From positions 1 through 44,049 of the forward strand of contig NZ_FZOR01000057.1 in the NCBI RefSeq assembly GCF_900188445.1: a stretch of 44,049 nt of DNA, written 5' to 3'. The notes beneath the pieces are model-generated. The model was not told the origin of the DNA and ran no database searches. It saw only the letters and a program-made list of their open reading frames with translations. Below, one piece after another: positions 7,912 to 16,484 of the stretch. Both the position numbers and the translations under genes were made by a program. The DNA comes from Actinomadura meyerae (lineage in GTDB: Bacteria > Actinomycetota > Actinomycetes > Streptosporangiales > Streptosporangiaceae). Position 1 is the stretch's first letter. Each line of letters begins with the position of its first letter.

Positions 7912-10900
7912 ATGAAGCTCTACCAGTCAGTCCTCTTCGTGGGACTCGGCGGCACCGGCTGCCTGATCGGCGCGGAACTGGAGCGCCGCCTCCGCGAGGA
8001 GTTCTGCGGCCCCGACGGCACCGCGTTCCAGCGGGTCCGCGAGGACGCCCTGCCCTACCAGCTGCCCGACTGCACCCAGTTCGTGTACGCCGACGTCAAC
8101 CAGGCCGACCTCGACCGGCTGCCGGCCAGCGTCGTGCCGAGCCCGCAGCACGTCCCGGCGGTGCAGCGCACCGCGCACTACGTCCGCGGCCTCGTCCCGC
8201 GGGTCGACACCTACCCGGAAGTGGCCCGCAACCTGCGGCTCACCGCCGAGCGCGAGGTCGCCGCGTGGCTGCCGCCCGAACCCGGCGAGCCGCGGGTGAC
8301 GCCGCTGCAGCGCGGCGCCGGGCAGCTCCCGACGATCGGCCGGGCCGCGCTGTTCGAGACGTTCCGCAGCGGCGTCGCGCACGCCACCGCCGACCTGAAC
8401 AACGCGGTCGGCCGGCTGTCGGGGCCGCAGGCCGCCACCGACCTCTACAAGATCGGCGGCAGGTCGAGCAACAAGAACGCGGTGGACGTGTTCGTCGCGT
8501 TCTCCGTGGCGGGCGGCACCGGCGCCGGCATCTTCTACGACTACCTGCACCTGATCGGCGAGCTGTTCGAGCGCACCGACCTGCGCCCCAAGATCTACCC
8601 GCTGGTGCTCATGCCGTCGGCGTTCGTGGACGGCCTCGGCGGCGGCCGCCCCGCGCAGCTCAACGCGGGCCGGGCGCTGCTCGACCTGTTCCGGCTCGTC
8701 GACCGGCAGAACGGCGGCGGCGCCCGCCGCGACCTGCGCGGGCACACCTCGCGCGCGCCCGTCGACCCCGACGAGGTCGCGGTCCACTACCCGGTGGACG
8801 GCCGGATCGCGCTGCGGCCCGGCACCGCGCAGACCGGGTTCCTGTTCTGCCGGCCGGTCGGGGCCGAGCCGGGCGACCTGCGCCGGTCGGTGGTCTCGCT
8901 GATGCTGTCGCTGATCGGCACCGAGCTGGACCAGCGCGCCACCAAGGACGGCGAGCAGCACCAGTCGTTCGCCGACAGCTTCATCAACGCCAGCGTCGAC
9001 CGGCAGATCCCCGCCGAGAACGGCATCGGCGGGCGCGGGGTGTCGACCGCGCTGGTCGCGTCGCTGACCGTGCCGGTGGACGAGCTGGCCGACCTGGTCG
9101 CCGGGCGGCTGCTGCGCAGCGGGGTGGAGGACCTGCGCGGCACCCCGTCCGGGCCGGAGTCCAACCGGTCGCTGATCCAGGAGTTCCTCGCCGTCGCGAA
9201 CATCTCCGAGATCTTCACCCGGCCCGCGCAGGACCACGCCGATCCGGAGCCCGTCACCGGGGCGAAGGAGATCACCGCGGCGCTGAACGACCGGGCGGAG
9301 GCGATGCGGGCGGCGCTGGCCCGGCTGCGGACCCGGCTTGACCGGGAGATCCCGGACCGGGTCGGCGGCTTCGACCCGCGCGACGCCGTCCCCCGGATGC
9401 TCGGCACGACCGACCCGTTCCGGCTGGTCCGGGCGCTGTTCGGCAACCCCGACGCCACCGACGAGGTGGAGCGCGGCGGCGCGGTCGGGCTGCTGCAGCG
9501 CCGCCGGGTGGAGCCGCCCGCGCCGGAGGGCCTCGGCCCGAACCCGCCGCCGCTGCCGACGCTGCGCGACCGGTCCCTCGGCATGGTGAAGGCCAAGTGG
9601 ACCGACCCGGACGCGGTGGAGGCCCGGGAGGAGCAGGACCGCTGGTACCGGTGGCGGACCCACGTGCAGTGGACCGAGCCCTGGTCGCAGCTCGCGCCGC
9701 GCTGGCGCAAGCCGCTCGACCAGGTCGAGGCGGTACTGCGCGGCCTGACCCGCGCGCTCGGCGAGCAGGCGGCGCAGGACCGCGACCGGTTCCGCGACCG
9801 CGCCGCGGACCTGTCGAAGTCCCGCGTCGGCGTGTCGTACCTGCTGCCGCCCGGTGGCGAGCTGGAGCAGTTCTACACGCGGGTCGTCCGGCGGATGACC
9901 GACGACCTGGTCGGCAAGGGGCGGCTGCGGCCGAGCGCGTCCGGGGCGGAGCTGCTCACCCTGCTGATCGGCTCGGACGGCTGGCGCGAGGCGTACCGGA
10001 CGGCCTGGGACAGCAACCCCGAGGCGGCCGTCGCGCAGCTGCGCGAGCGGGTGAAGGCGGAGGTGAAGACCTGCTTCCGGATGGCCGAGCAGGGCCGTAC
10101 CCCGCTGCTGCCGACGCTGCACGACCTGCTCGCGCAGGCCGCCGGGCAGGCGCCCGGGGAGCTGAGCGAGGCGGAGCTGGAGGAGTTCCGCGGCAAGCTC
10201 GCCGGGCTGGTGCCGGCGAACTTCAGCCCCCAGGGCACCGGCCGGCTGAAGGTGCTGGTGTCCTACCCGGCCGGCGCCGACGACCCGGCGATCGAGGCGT
10301 ACCTGCGGGAGGCGGTGAACCTGCCCGCCGGGCCCGACCTCGTCTACGACTTCACCCACACCACGGCCGAGTCGATCACCGTGGTGCTGTTCCGGTCGTC
10401 GATGGGCATCACCGACGTCCGCGAGGTCCGGGACGTCCTGCGGACCTGGGCCGACGCGATCGACCGGCCGCAGCGGCAGGACTACCTGAAGTGGCGGCAG
10501 CGGCTCGGCTACGACTTCGGCTACCTCGCCACCCACGAGGAGCACCGCGTGCAGATCCTGCACCGGCTGCTGTGCGCGATGTGGAACGACAAGGTGACCG
10601 TGGACGGCGACCCGGCATCCCCGATCAGCGTGTCGGTGCGGCTGGCGGGCGGCGTGTCGATGACGCTGGAGCTGAAGCCGCTGGAGCACGCGTCGTCGTG
10701 GGGCAGCCTGCTCCAGGCGTACGAGCTGTGGACGTTCGCCGACAACGCCGGCATCCGGCGCGACTTCTGCGCGCAGCTGATGCGGGAGACGCCCGACGGG
10801 GTCGGCAGCATGCCGAAGCCGCCGGGCGACCTGTACCTGGTGCTGCGCGACATGGCGGACGCGCAGGTCCGGCGGATCGACGGCATGCTCGGCGAGCTGC

Positions 10901-11157
10901 ACTCGTCCAGCCGGGCGCGCGCGCTGCAACTACGGGACTTCTGGGTCCGCACGTACCCTGCCGCGCTGGACACCGAGTTCACCGAGGTGTCCGCCGTCCG
11001 GGCGAACCTGCGGGCGCTGGAGAAACCCGCGCTACGCGATTCCCAGGACCCGCTTACCGAGGGACCGCGCCCGCAGGGGCCGCGCCCGGAGGAGCCGCGT
11101 TACGAGGAGCCGCGTTACGAGGGGCCCCGTTCTGACGGGCCGGGGTGGGAGCGATGA
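7912..11157 (+). CDS. Large tubulin/FtsZ-like GTPase (Tubulin_2 type)
   Basis: 1081-residue protein. It starts with a Rossmann-type strand and loop (SVLFVGLGGTG, 6-16) and has the tubulin/FtsZ signature GGTGAG at 201-206 inside VAFSVAGGTGAGIFYDYLHL, the loop that binds GTP phosphates. It is far longer than FtsZ; the C-terminal about 600 residues are mainly helical and end in a pentapeptide repeat region. This fits the Pfam Tubulin_2 family and the FtsZ-like families that Makarova and Koonin (2010) predicted to act in membrane remodelling with a VWA protein and a distinct GTPase; both partners are present here. AAGGA supports ATG 7912. Whether it forms filaments cannot be told from sequence. 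Confidence 0.87.
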   Translation: MKLYQSVLFVGLGGTGCLIGAELERRLREEFCGPDGTAFQRVREDALPYQLPDCTQFVYADVNQADLDRLPASVVPSPQHVPAVQRTAHYVRGLVPRVDTYPEVARNLRLTAEREVAAWLPPEPGEPRVTPLQRGAGQLPTIGRAALFETFRSGVAHATADLNNAVGRLSGPQAATDLYKIGGRSSNKNAVDVFVAFSVAGGTGAGIFYDYLHLIGELFERTDLRPKIYPLVLMPSAFVDGLGGGRPAQLNAGRALLDLFRLVDRQNGGGARRDLRGHTSRAPVDPDEVAVHYPVDGRIALRPGTAQTGFLFCRPVGAEPGDLRRSVVSLMLSLIGTELDQRATKDGEQHQSFADSFINASVDRQIPAENGIGGRGVSTALVASLTVPVDELADLVAGRLLRSGVEDLRGTPSGPESNRSLIQEFLAVANISEIFTRPAQDHADPEPVTGAKEITAALNDRAEAMRAALARLRTRLDREIPDRVGGFDPRDAVPRMLGTTDPFRLVRALFGNPDATDEVERGGAVGLLQRRRVEPPAPEGLGPNPPPLPTLRDRSLGMVKAKWTDPDAVEAREEQDRWYRWRTHVQWTEPWSQLAPRWRKPLDQVEAVLRGLTRALGEQAAQDRDRFRDRAADLSKSRVGVSYLLPPGGELEQFYTRVVRRMTDDLVGKGRLRPSASGAELLTLLIGSDGWREAYRTAWDSNPEAAVAQLRERVKAEVKTCFRMAEQGRTPLLPTLHDLLAQAAGQAPGELSEAELEEFRGKLAGLVPANFSPQGTGRLKVLVSYPAGADDPAIEAYLREAVNLPAGPDLVYDFTHTTAESITVVLFRSSMGITDVREVRDVLRTWADAIDRPQRQDYLKWRQRLGYDFGYLATHEEHRVQILHRLLCAMWNDKVTVDGDPASPISVSVRLAGGVSMTLELKPLEHASSWGSLLQAYELWTFADNAGIRRDFCAQLMRETPDGVGSMPKPPGDLYLVLRDMADAQVRRIDGMLGELHSSSRARALQLRDFWVRTYPAALDTEFTEVSAVRANLRALEKPALRDSQDPLTEGPRPQGPRPEEPRYEEPRYEGPRSDGPGWER
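11059..11148 (+). repeat. 15-bp in-frame repeats at the tubulin-like C-terminus
   Basis: Six diverged 15-bp units, the clearest being two copies of gaggagccgcgttac (11089-11118), encode a G/E-P-R-x-E/D type pentapeptide repeat. Confidence 0.8.
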
Positions 11158-13319
11158 GCGTCCGCGCCGCCCGCGTCGCGCAGCTCGATCTGCGGGACCG
11201 CGACGCCGCCGAGGCCGACGACCTCGTGGCGGAGCTGCTGCACACCTCGCAGGACCTGGAGCTGCTGCTCGTCCTGGACACCGCCGAGGCGGTCGTCCGG
11301 CACCGGCGGGCGTTCGAGGCGCTGGACGCGTCCCGGCAGGTGTCCAGGCTGCTGTGCCTGGTGGCGGGCCGCCCGCCCGCCGCGCCGCCCGCCCCCGGCG
11401 CCGGTCCGGCGGTGCTGCGGCTGCCCGGCAACATCCAGCGCCGCGCGCTGTGGGTGATCGAGCAGACCGGGGTCGACTGGCCGCTGCGCGCCTCCGCCCG
11501 CGCCCGCCGCCGCGACGGCCGGGACGGCGACGGGTTCGCCCGGCTGACCGAGCTGCTGCGGCTGCCCGCGCTGTTCGAGCGCACCCACCGGGTGCTCGGC
11601 GAGGTGCCGTTCGGCGCGGCCGTGCCCGGCCTGCACCTGGCCGGGCAGGGCGGCACCGGGCAGGAGGACTTCCTGCTCGCGCTGCGCGCGGCGATCCGCC
11701 GGGCGCTGGACCCGGCGTCCCCGGCGCCGCCCGAGCGCGCGGACGAGCAGCCGCGCGGCCGGGTGCCGGTCCGGTTCACCGCCGGCAGCGGGCTGCGGCG
11801 CGCGTTCGACGACGCCGACCGCGCGCTCGCCGAGGCGCGGGAGGCCGCGGTGGAGCTGCCCGGCATCGGCGCGCTGCTGCGGGAGCTGCCGGCCGGCGCG
11901 GTGGTCCGGGACGCCGGGGACCGGCTCGGCGCGCTGCGCGACCGGCTCGCCGGCCTGTTCGGCGCCGTCCCGGACGGTGACCGGCTCACCGACGACCGGC
12001 GCGCCGCGATCGCCGCCCGCGGTGTCGAACCGCCGCCGCCGGAGCCGTTCGAGGCCCGGCCGTACCGCGACGGGCTGCACGCCTGGCTGGCCGAATGCCT
12101 GCACCGGGGCGTGTCGCTGCCGCGCCTGGACGGCGACCTGCGCGCCGCGGCGGCGGCGCTGGACGGGCGCGGCGGCCATGCCCGGCGGCTGCGCACCGCG
12201 TGCCCCGCCGAGCTGCCCGGCGCGCTGCGCGCACCGGCGCCGATGGCGCCGCCGCAGCCGTGGCTGCCGGCGGCGGGCGCGGTCGCGGCGGCGCTCGCCG
12301 GGCTGTCCCCGCTCGGCGTCGCGGGCGGCCTGGTGATGGCGCTGCTGTGGACGGCGCTGGTCGCGCTGACCGTGCTGCGCGGCCCCGGCGGCCGGATCGC
12401 CGACCACTCCCGCGCGCTCGGGCTGAACGCGTTCGGCGCCCTCGCCGGGGCGATCGGCGGCGGCGTGGCGGGCGACACCGGCCTGCCGCCCGCGGCGTGG
12501 GCGGCCGCGGTGGCGGTCGCCGTCGCGGGCGCGCTCGCCGTCGTCGCGCAGTCGTGGCGGGCCCGCGCGATCCAGTGGGGCGACGAGGCGGGGATCGACC
12601 GGGCCGAGGCGGCGCTGCAGGACATGCGGCACCTGCTCGGGGCCGCCGTCACCGACTGGGCCCGGCTGAACCGGCGGCTGGACACCGTCGACGAGCTGAA
12701 CGCGCTGCGGCAGGCCCTCGTGGGCGTCCGCGAGGAGCTGGTCGAGCGCGCCGCGAAGTTGGACGCCGACGACTTCGGCCGCCCGTCCCGGTCGCCGCTG
12801 CGCTACCCGGAGGCCGTCCAGTCCTGGCTCGGCGACCTGGTCACCGAGGCGGTGCGCGGCGCGCCGCAGGCGGAGCGCGGCGAGCAGGCGGGCCCGCAGG
12901 CGCGCAAGGCCGCGCAGCTGCTCATCGACGACTGGGAGCACTCGGTGGAGCGGGGCCACGCCCCGGAGGCGGCGCCGTTCGTCGCCGACGCCCGCCCGGT
13001 GCCGCTGATCGACGCGGAGGACCTCGCGTTCGCCGCCGAGCAGGCCGGCCACGACCCGGCGGGGGAGATGTGGCAGCTGTGCGCGCCGGAGGACCTGGCG
13101 CTGCTGGACACCGCGCCGGACCCGCGCGCGGTCCGGTTCGCGCCCCGGTCGGCGGGCGACGCGGTGAGCCTGCCGCCCGGGACCGTGGCGGTGCCGTCGG
13201 CGGCGCACTGCGGCGTGCTCAGGCTCGTCCCGCTGCACGCGGGGGTCGTGGAGTGGACGTGGTCCGAGGAGGACGACGGCGGATCGGTCGAGGCGGGCCG
13301 GGACGGGAGGACGGCGTGA
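11154..13319 (+). CDS. Multi-pass membrane protein of unknown family in the tubulin operon
   Basis: 721 residues. The N-terminal about 360 residues are soluble, Ala/Arg/Leu-rich and mostly helical. Then come hydrophobic segments at about 375-405 and 415-455, probably three or four TM passes, and a C-terminal helical domain of about 265 residues. I recognise no enzymatic motif. ATG 11154 overlaps the previous stop (ATGA) and has GGGAG upstream. It could be the membrane platform for the tubulin-like protein; this is inference from position and topology only. Confidence 0.75.
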   Translation: MSVRAARVAQLDLRDRDAAEADDLVAELLHTSQDLELLLVLDTAEAVVRHRRAFEALDASRQVSRLLCLVAGRPPAAPPAPGAGPAVLRLPGNIQRRALWVIEQTGVDWPLRASARARRRDGRDGDGFARLTELLRLPALFERTHRVLGEVPFGAAVPGLHLAGQGGTGQEDFLLALRAAIRRALDPASPAPPERADEQPRGRVPVRFTAGSGLRRAFDDADRALAEAREAAVELPGIGALLRELPAGAVVRDAGDRLGALRDRLAGLFGAVPDGDRLTDDRRAAIAARGVEPPPPEPFEARPYRDGLHAWLAECLHRGVSLPRLDGDLRAAAAALDGRGGHARRLRTACPAELPGALRAPAPMAPPQPWLPAAGAVAAALAGLSPLGVAGGLVMALLWTALVALTVLRGPGGRIADHSRALGLNAFGALAGAIGGGVAGDTGLPPAAWAAAVAVAVAGALAVVAQSWRARAIQWGDEAGIDRAEAALQDMRHLLGAAVTDWARLNRRLDTVDELNALRQALVGVREELVERAAKLDADDFGRPSRSPLRYPEAVQSWLGDLVTEAVRGAPQAERGEQAGPQARKAAQLLIDDWEHSVERGHAPEAAPFVADARPVPLIDAEDLAFAAEQAGHDPAGEMWQLCAPEDLALLDTAPDPRAVRFAPRSAGDAVSLPPGTVAVPSAAHCGVLRLVPLHAGVVEWTWSEEDDGGSVEAGRDGRTA

Positions 13320-14377
13320 ACGTCAATCTGCGCTACCGGGACGTCCACGGCGGGGAGGTGGAGGCGAAGGCCGTCGAGGCCGGCGGCGCGGAGCCGCCGC
13401 CGCGCCCGCCGCTGGAGGCGGTCCGGCTCCAGCTGGAGCTGCCCGACCGGACCCGCACGGTCCGCTGCGTCCGGCCCGTCGACCGGGGCCCCGGCGGGCG
13501 CGCCGCCGGCTACCGGCTGCTGGACGCCGAGATCCTCGCCGGGCTGCGCCTCGCCCGGCTCTGCGACGGCGGCCCCTACCCGGGCTCGGTGACCCGGCTG
13601 ATCGGCTACGACGCCGACACGGCCGAGCCGTTCGCGCTGCTGGAGCCGCCGCGCGGCGTCGCCGTCGCGACGTACGCGGGCACGCTGCCGACCGACCAGC
13701 GGCGCCGCTTCCAGGTGGGGCTGCTGCGCGCGGTGCGGCTGCTGAACGCGGCGGGGATCGCGCACCGCGCGATCGGCCCGGACACCGTCCGGTGGGACGG
13801 CGACGAGGTGCAGATCACCGACTTCTCGCACGCGGCGCCGATCGGGTCGCCGCGGACCGTCGCCGGCACGCCGCCGTGGCAGGCGCCCGAGCAGCGGCCG
13901 CGGATCCCCGACGGCTGGGAGCGCGGCGTGGTCGGCCCGAACGACGACGTGTGGGCGGCCGGGCGCCTCATCTTCCACGTGCTGACCGGCGAGGAACTCG
14001 ACGACCGCGACAAGCTCGCCGACCGGCCGGAGCTGGCGGAGCTGCTGGCCGGGGTGTTCGGCGCCCCGGACCGCCGGCCGTCCGCGCAGGCGCTGCTGGG
14101 CCGGCTCGGCGAGGCGGACGCGCCGCCGCGCCCGCTGCCGCCCGACCCGGCCTTCCTGCGGGGCCGGGAGCAGTTCTTCGCGCAGCGGCACCGCAAGCAT
14201 CCGCACACGGCGGAGCCGGGCCCGGCCCCCGCCTCCGAGCCGCCGCCCGAGCGCCGCGCCCCGGCCCCGTCACCTCCGGGCGCGGCGGCGCGGCGGAGCC
14301 CGGCAGGGGCGTGGGTGCTGTGGGCTGGGATCGCGGCGCTGGTCGTCGTCGCCGGCTACCTGATGCTGGGGCGGTGA
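13316..14377 (+). CDS. Tail-anchored Ser/Thr pseudokinase
   Basis: 353 residues with a eukaryote-like kinase fold but lacking key catalytic residues. The HRDLKPxN loop reads HRAIGPDT (150-157), so catalytic Asp is Ala152 and Asn is Thr157. DFG is DFS (169-171), and the usual beta-3 Lys position appears to be Arg. Structural motifs remain: APE (190-192) in GTPPWQAPEQ and DVWAAG (211-216). A Pro/Ala linker leads to one C-terminal TM helix (about 328-350). The GTG start overlaps the previous stop. Pseudokinases usually scaffold or regulate; here it would sit at the cytoplasmic membrane face, upstream of the GTPase. Confidence 0.82.
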   Translation: MNVNLRYRDVHGGEVEAKAVEAGGAEPPPRPPLEAVRLQLELPDRTRTVRCVRPVDRGPGGRAAGYRLLDAEILAGLRLARLCDGGPYPGSVTRLIGYDADTAEPFALLEPPRGVAVATYAGTLPTDQRRRFQVGLLRAVRLLNAAGIAHRAIGPDTVRWDGDEVQITDFSHAAPIGSPRTVAGTPPWQAPEQRPRIPDGWERGVVGPNDDVWAAGRLIFHVLTGEELDDRDKLADRPELAELLAGVFGAPDRRPSAQALLGRLGEADAPPRPLPPDPAFLRGREQFFAQRHRKHPHTAEPGPAPASEPPPERRAPAPSPPGAAARRSPAGAWVLWAGIAALVVVAGYLMLGR

Positions 14378-14380
14378 CCG

Positions 14381-16483
14381 ATGGCGACGTCGCTGCTGCA
14401 CCAGACGCTGTTCCGCTGGGGCCGAGAAAGCCGGTTCGGCGCGAGCGCCGAGCCGGGCCTGCTCCCGGTCGCGAGCTCGCTGGAGGCATCGCCCGCCGGG
14501 GAGCTGCACCGCCTGCACGCCCGCGTCAGCCAGTGGCTGCGGTGCGGCGAGGGCGGCAGGCCGGAGTCCGGCCTCTGCTACGCCGTGCTCGGCGGCGAGG
14601 CGGTGCTGATCCGGCGCAGCCAGCCCGGCCCCGTCCGCAGTGCCACCGCGCACGTGCTGTCCGGCGCGGCCGGGGTCCTCACGCCCCGGCTGGCGCTGGA
14701 ACTCCGGGACTGGACGTGGGCGTCCGCGGACTTGCCCGGCCGCGCGCCGATGGTCAACCCGAACGCGCTGATGGCGCACCGGTCGGGCCTCACCGACGAG
14801 GCGCGGTCCCGCGCCCTGGAGCGGCCGCTCGCCGTCCTGCTGTCGCACGTCCTGGAGGGGCCCCGCCCGGTCGACGCGGCCGTCACCCCCGCCACCATGC
14901 CGCTGCTGTGGGCGGTCGCCGACATCTGCACGGTGCTCGGCTCCGGGCTGGACGACTGGCCCTACTGGGCGCCGGCGTTCGAGACGTTCGCGGCGGGGGC
15001 GCCCGGCGCCGACCCGCCGCCGGGGCTGTTCCTGCGGTTCCGGCGGGACGGGGCCGACCGGCCGCCCCGGCCCGGCACGCTCCCGGCGGCGGTCGCGCTC
15101 GCCCGCCGGTACGTGCGTGAGGGGACCGACGGCCTGCGCGAGCTGCGCGCCACCGCCGGACTGACCGAGCTGGACACCATGAGCGGGCGGGTCGCCCGCC
15201 TCCTGGACACGGCGGAGGAACCCGTGGCCGAGCCGATGGAGATCCCTCCCACGCCCGGGGCGGCCGGGTGGGGCCCTGCACAGCCGGGTCCTGCGCAGCC
15301 GGGACCCGCACAGCCGGGAACTGCACAGCCGGGAAGTGCACAGCCGGGAAGTGCACAGCCGGGAACTGCACAGCAGGACGCCGGGCAGCCCGACGCCGGG
15401 TCGCCCCGGTACGCGCGGTCCGCGGCGGCGTGGGCCGAGCCCGAGCAACCCGCGGCCGCGCGATCCGCGGGGCGGGGGCGCGAGCAGGTCTCCTGCCCGA
15501 TCTGCCTGGGCCGGCTCGACTGGGGGGAACTGCCGCTCTACACCTTCGACCAGAACCTCGCCCAGTACGTGGAGCTGACCGTCCCGAGGGGCACCAACGC
15601 CGAGCAGCGGGCGCGGCTGATGCGGACGGCGGCGGTGCGCTGCCCTAATCCCGGCGGGACGACGGGCGTCCACTACCTGCCCGCCGGATACGGGCAGTAC
15701 GGGTCCCCGGCCGTCTACGGGTTCATCGGCGGGACCACGTCGGGCAAGACGCACCTGGCCGCCGCGATGGTCGCCGAGATCGAGCGCGGCGCGCTCGGCG
15801 AGTACGGCCTGACCGCCCAGCCCGTCGACCTCGACCGGCACCAGGCGTTCCTGCGCGACATGGTGCATCCGCTGTTCAGCGAGGCGTCCTGGCTGGCGCC
15901 GACCCGCGAGGGGGAGGTCGCCTTCGCGGACGCGTTCGTCCTGTCGGGCGCCGGGCGGCCCCGCGCGATGGCGCTGTTCGACGTGGCGGGCGGCGAGCTG
16001 AGCAACGTGGGCGACGCCAAGCGGTTCCTCGACATCGCCGACGGGCTGATCTTCGTGGCGGACCCGAAGCGCTTCACCCCGGGCAGCCTCGGCGACCCGG
16101 CGTTCAACACGGTGCTCAGCCTGCTGCGGTCCACCGGGCGGCTGTCGAAGGTGAGCGCCGCGATCGTGCTGAACAAGGCCGACCTGTACAAGTTCGACGA
16201 CCCGGTGGCGCACTGGCTGAGCCGGGACGCGCCCGTCCTGGACGCCGCCGAGGTGCTGGAGGAGAGCGCCGACGTGTTCGGCTACCTGCACCAGCGGGAC
16301 GCCGGGGCGTGGACGCGGCCCTACCAGGAGTGCGAGCGCGCCACCCTGCACGTCGTCTCGGCGACGGGGACGGACGCGATCGAGCGCGGCGCCCGGCCGC
16401 TGCGCGTGCTGCGCCCGCTCGTGGCGCTGATGGCGATGACCGGGCTGCTGGCCTCCGCCGACGCCCAGGACGTGGGGATCTGA
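14381..16483 (+). CDS. GAP1-N-like / zinc-ribbon / TRAFAC-type GTPase
   Basis: 700 residues. The N-terminal about 290 residues (HQTLFRWG start, GLLPVASSLEASPAGEL) resemble the N-terminal module of GTPase-associated protein 1 from the NTP-dependent conflict systems described by Aravind and colleagues. A (Q-P-G-x-A)6 repeat linker follows, then a zinc-ribbon-like CPIC (372-375) with Cys421 and His431. The G domain has P-loop GGTTSGKT (450-457), DVAG (Asp534) as G3 and NKAD (598-601) as G4, which argues for GTP. The family name is tentative; the G domain resembles the DO-GTPase2 group. Three bases separate it from the pseudokinase gene. Confidence 0.8.
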   Translation: MATSLLHQTLFRWGRESRFGASAEPGLLPVASSLEASPAGELHRLHARVSQWLRCGEGGRPESGLCYAVLGGEAVLIRRSQPGPVRSATAHVLSGAAGVLTPRLALELRDWTWASADLPGRAPMVNPNALMAHRSGLTDEARSRALERPLAVLLSHVLEGPRPVDAAVTPATMPLLWAVADICTVLGSGLDDWPYWAPAFETFAAGAPGADPPPGLFLRFRRDGADRPPRPGTLPAAVALARRYVREGTDGLRELRATAGLTELDTMSGRVARLLDTAEEPVAEPMEIPPTPGAAGWGPAQPGPAQPGPAQPGTAQPGSAQPGSAQPGTAQQDAGQPDAGSPRYARSAAAWAEPEQPAAARSAGRGREQVSCPICLGRLDWGELPLYTFDQNLAQYVELTVPRGTNAEQRARLMRTAAVRCPNPGGTTGVHYLPAGYGQYGSPAVYGFIGGTTSGKTHLAAAMVAEIERGALGEYGLTAQPVDLDRHQAFLRDMVHPLFSEASWLAPTREGEVAFADAFVLSGAGRPRAMALFDVAGGELSNVGDAKRFLDIADGLIFVADPKRFTPGSLGDPAFNTVLSLLRSTGRLSKVSAAIVLNKADLYKFDDPVAHWLSRDAPVLDAAEVLEESADVFGYLHQRDAGAWTRPYQECERATLHVVSATGTDAIERGARPLRVLRPLVALMAMTGLLASADAQDVGI
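15281..15370 (+). repeat. 15-bp minisatellite, six units
   Basis: Six head-to-tail units of the type cagccgggaactgca encode the Q-P-G-x-A linker before the GTPase zinc ribbon. Copy number is a likely site of length variation between strains. Confidence 0.9.
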
Positions 16484-16484
16484 G

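Noticed and set aside
13316..14377. Active Ser/Thr kinase
   Set aside because: The catalytic Asp is Ala, the Asn is Thr and DFG is DFS, so a pseudokinase is the better call.
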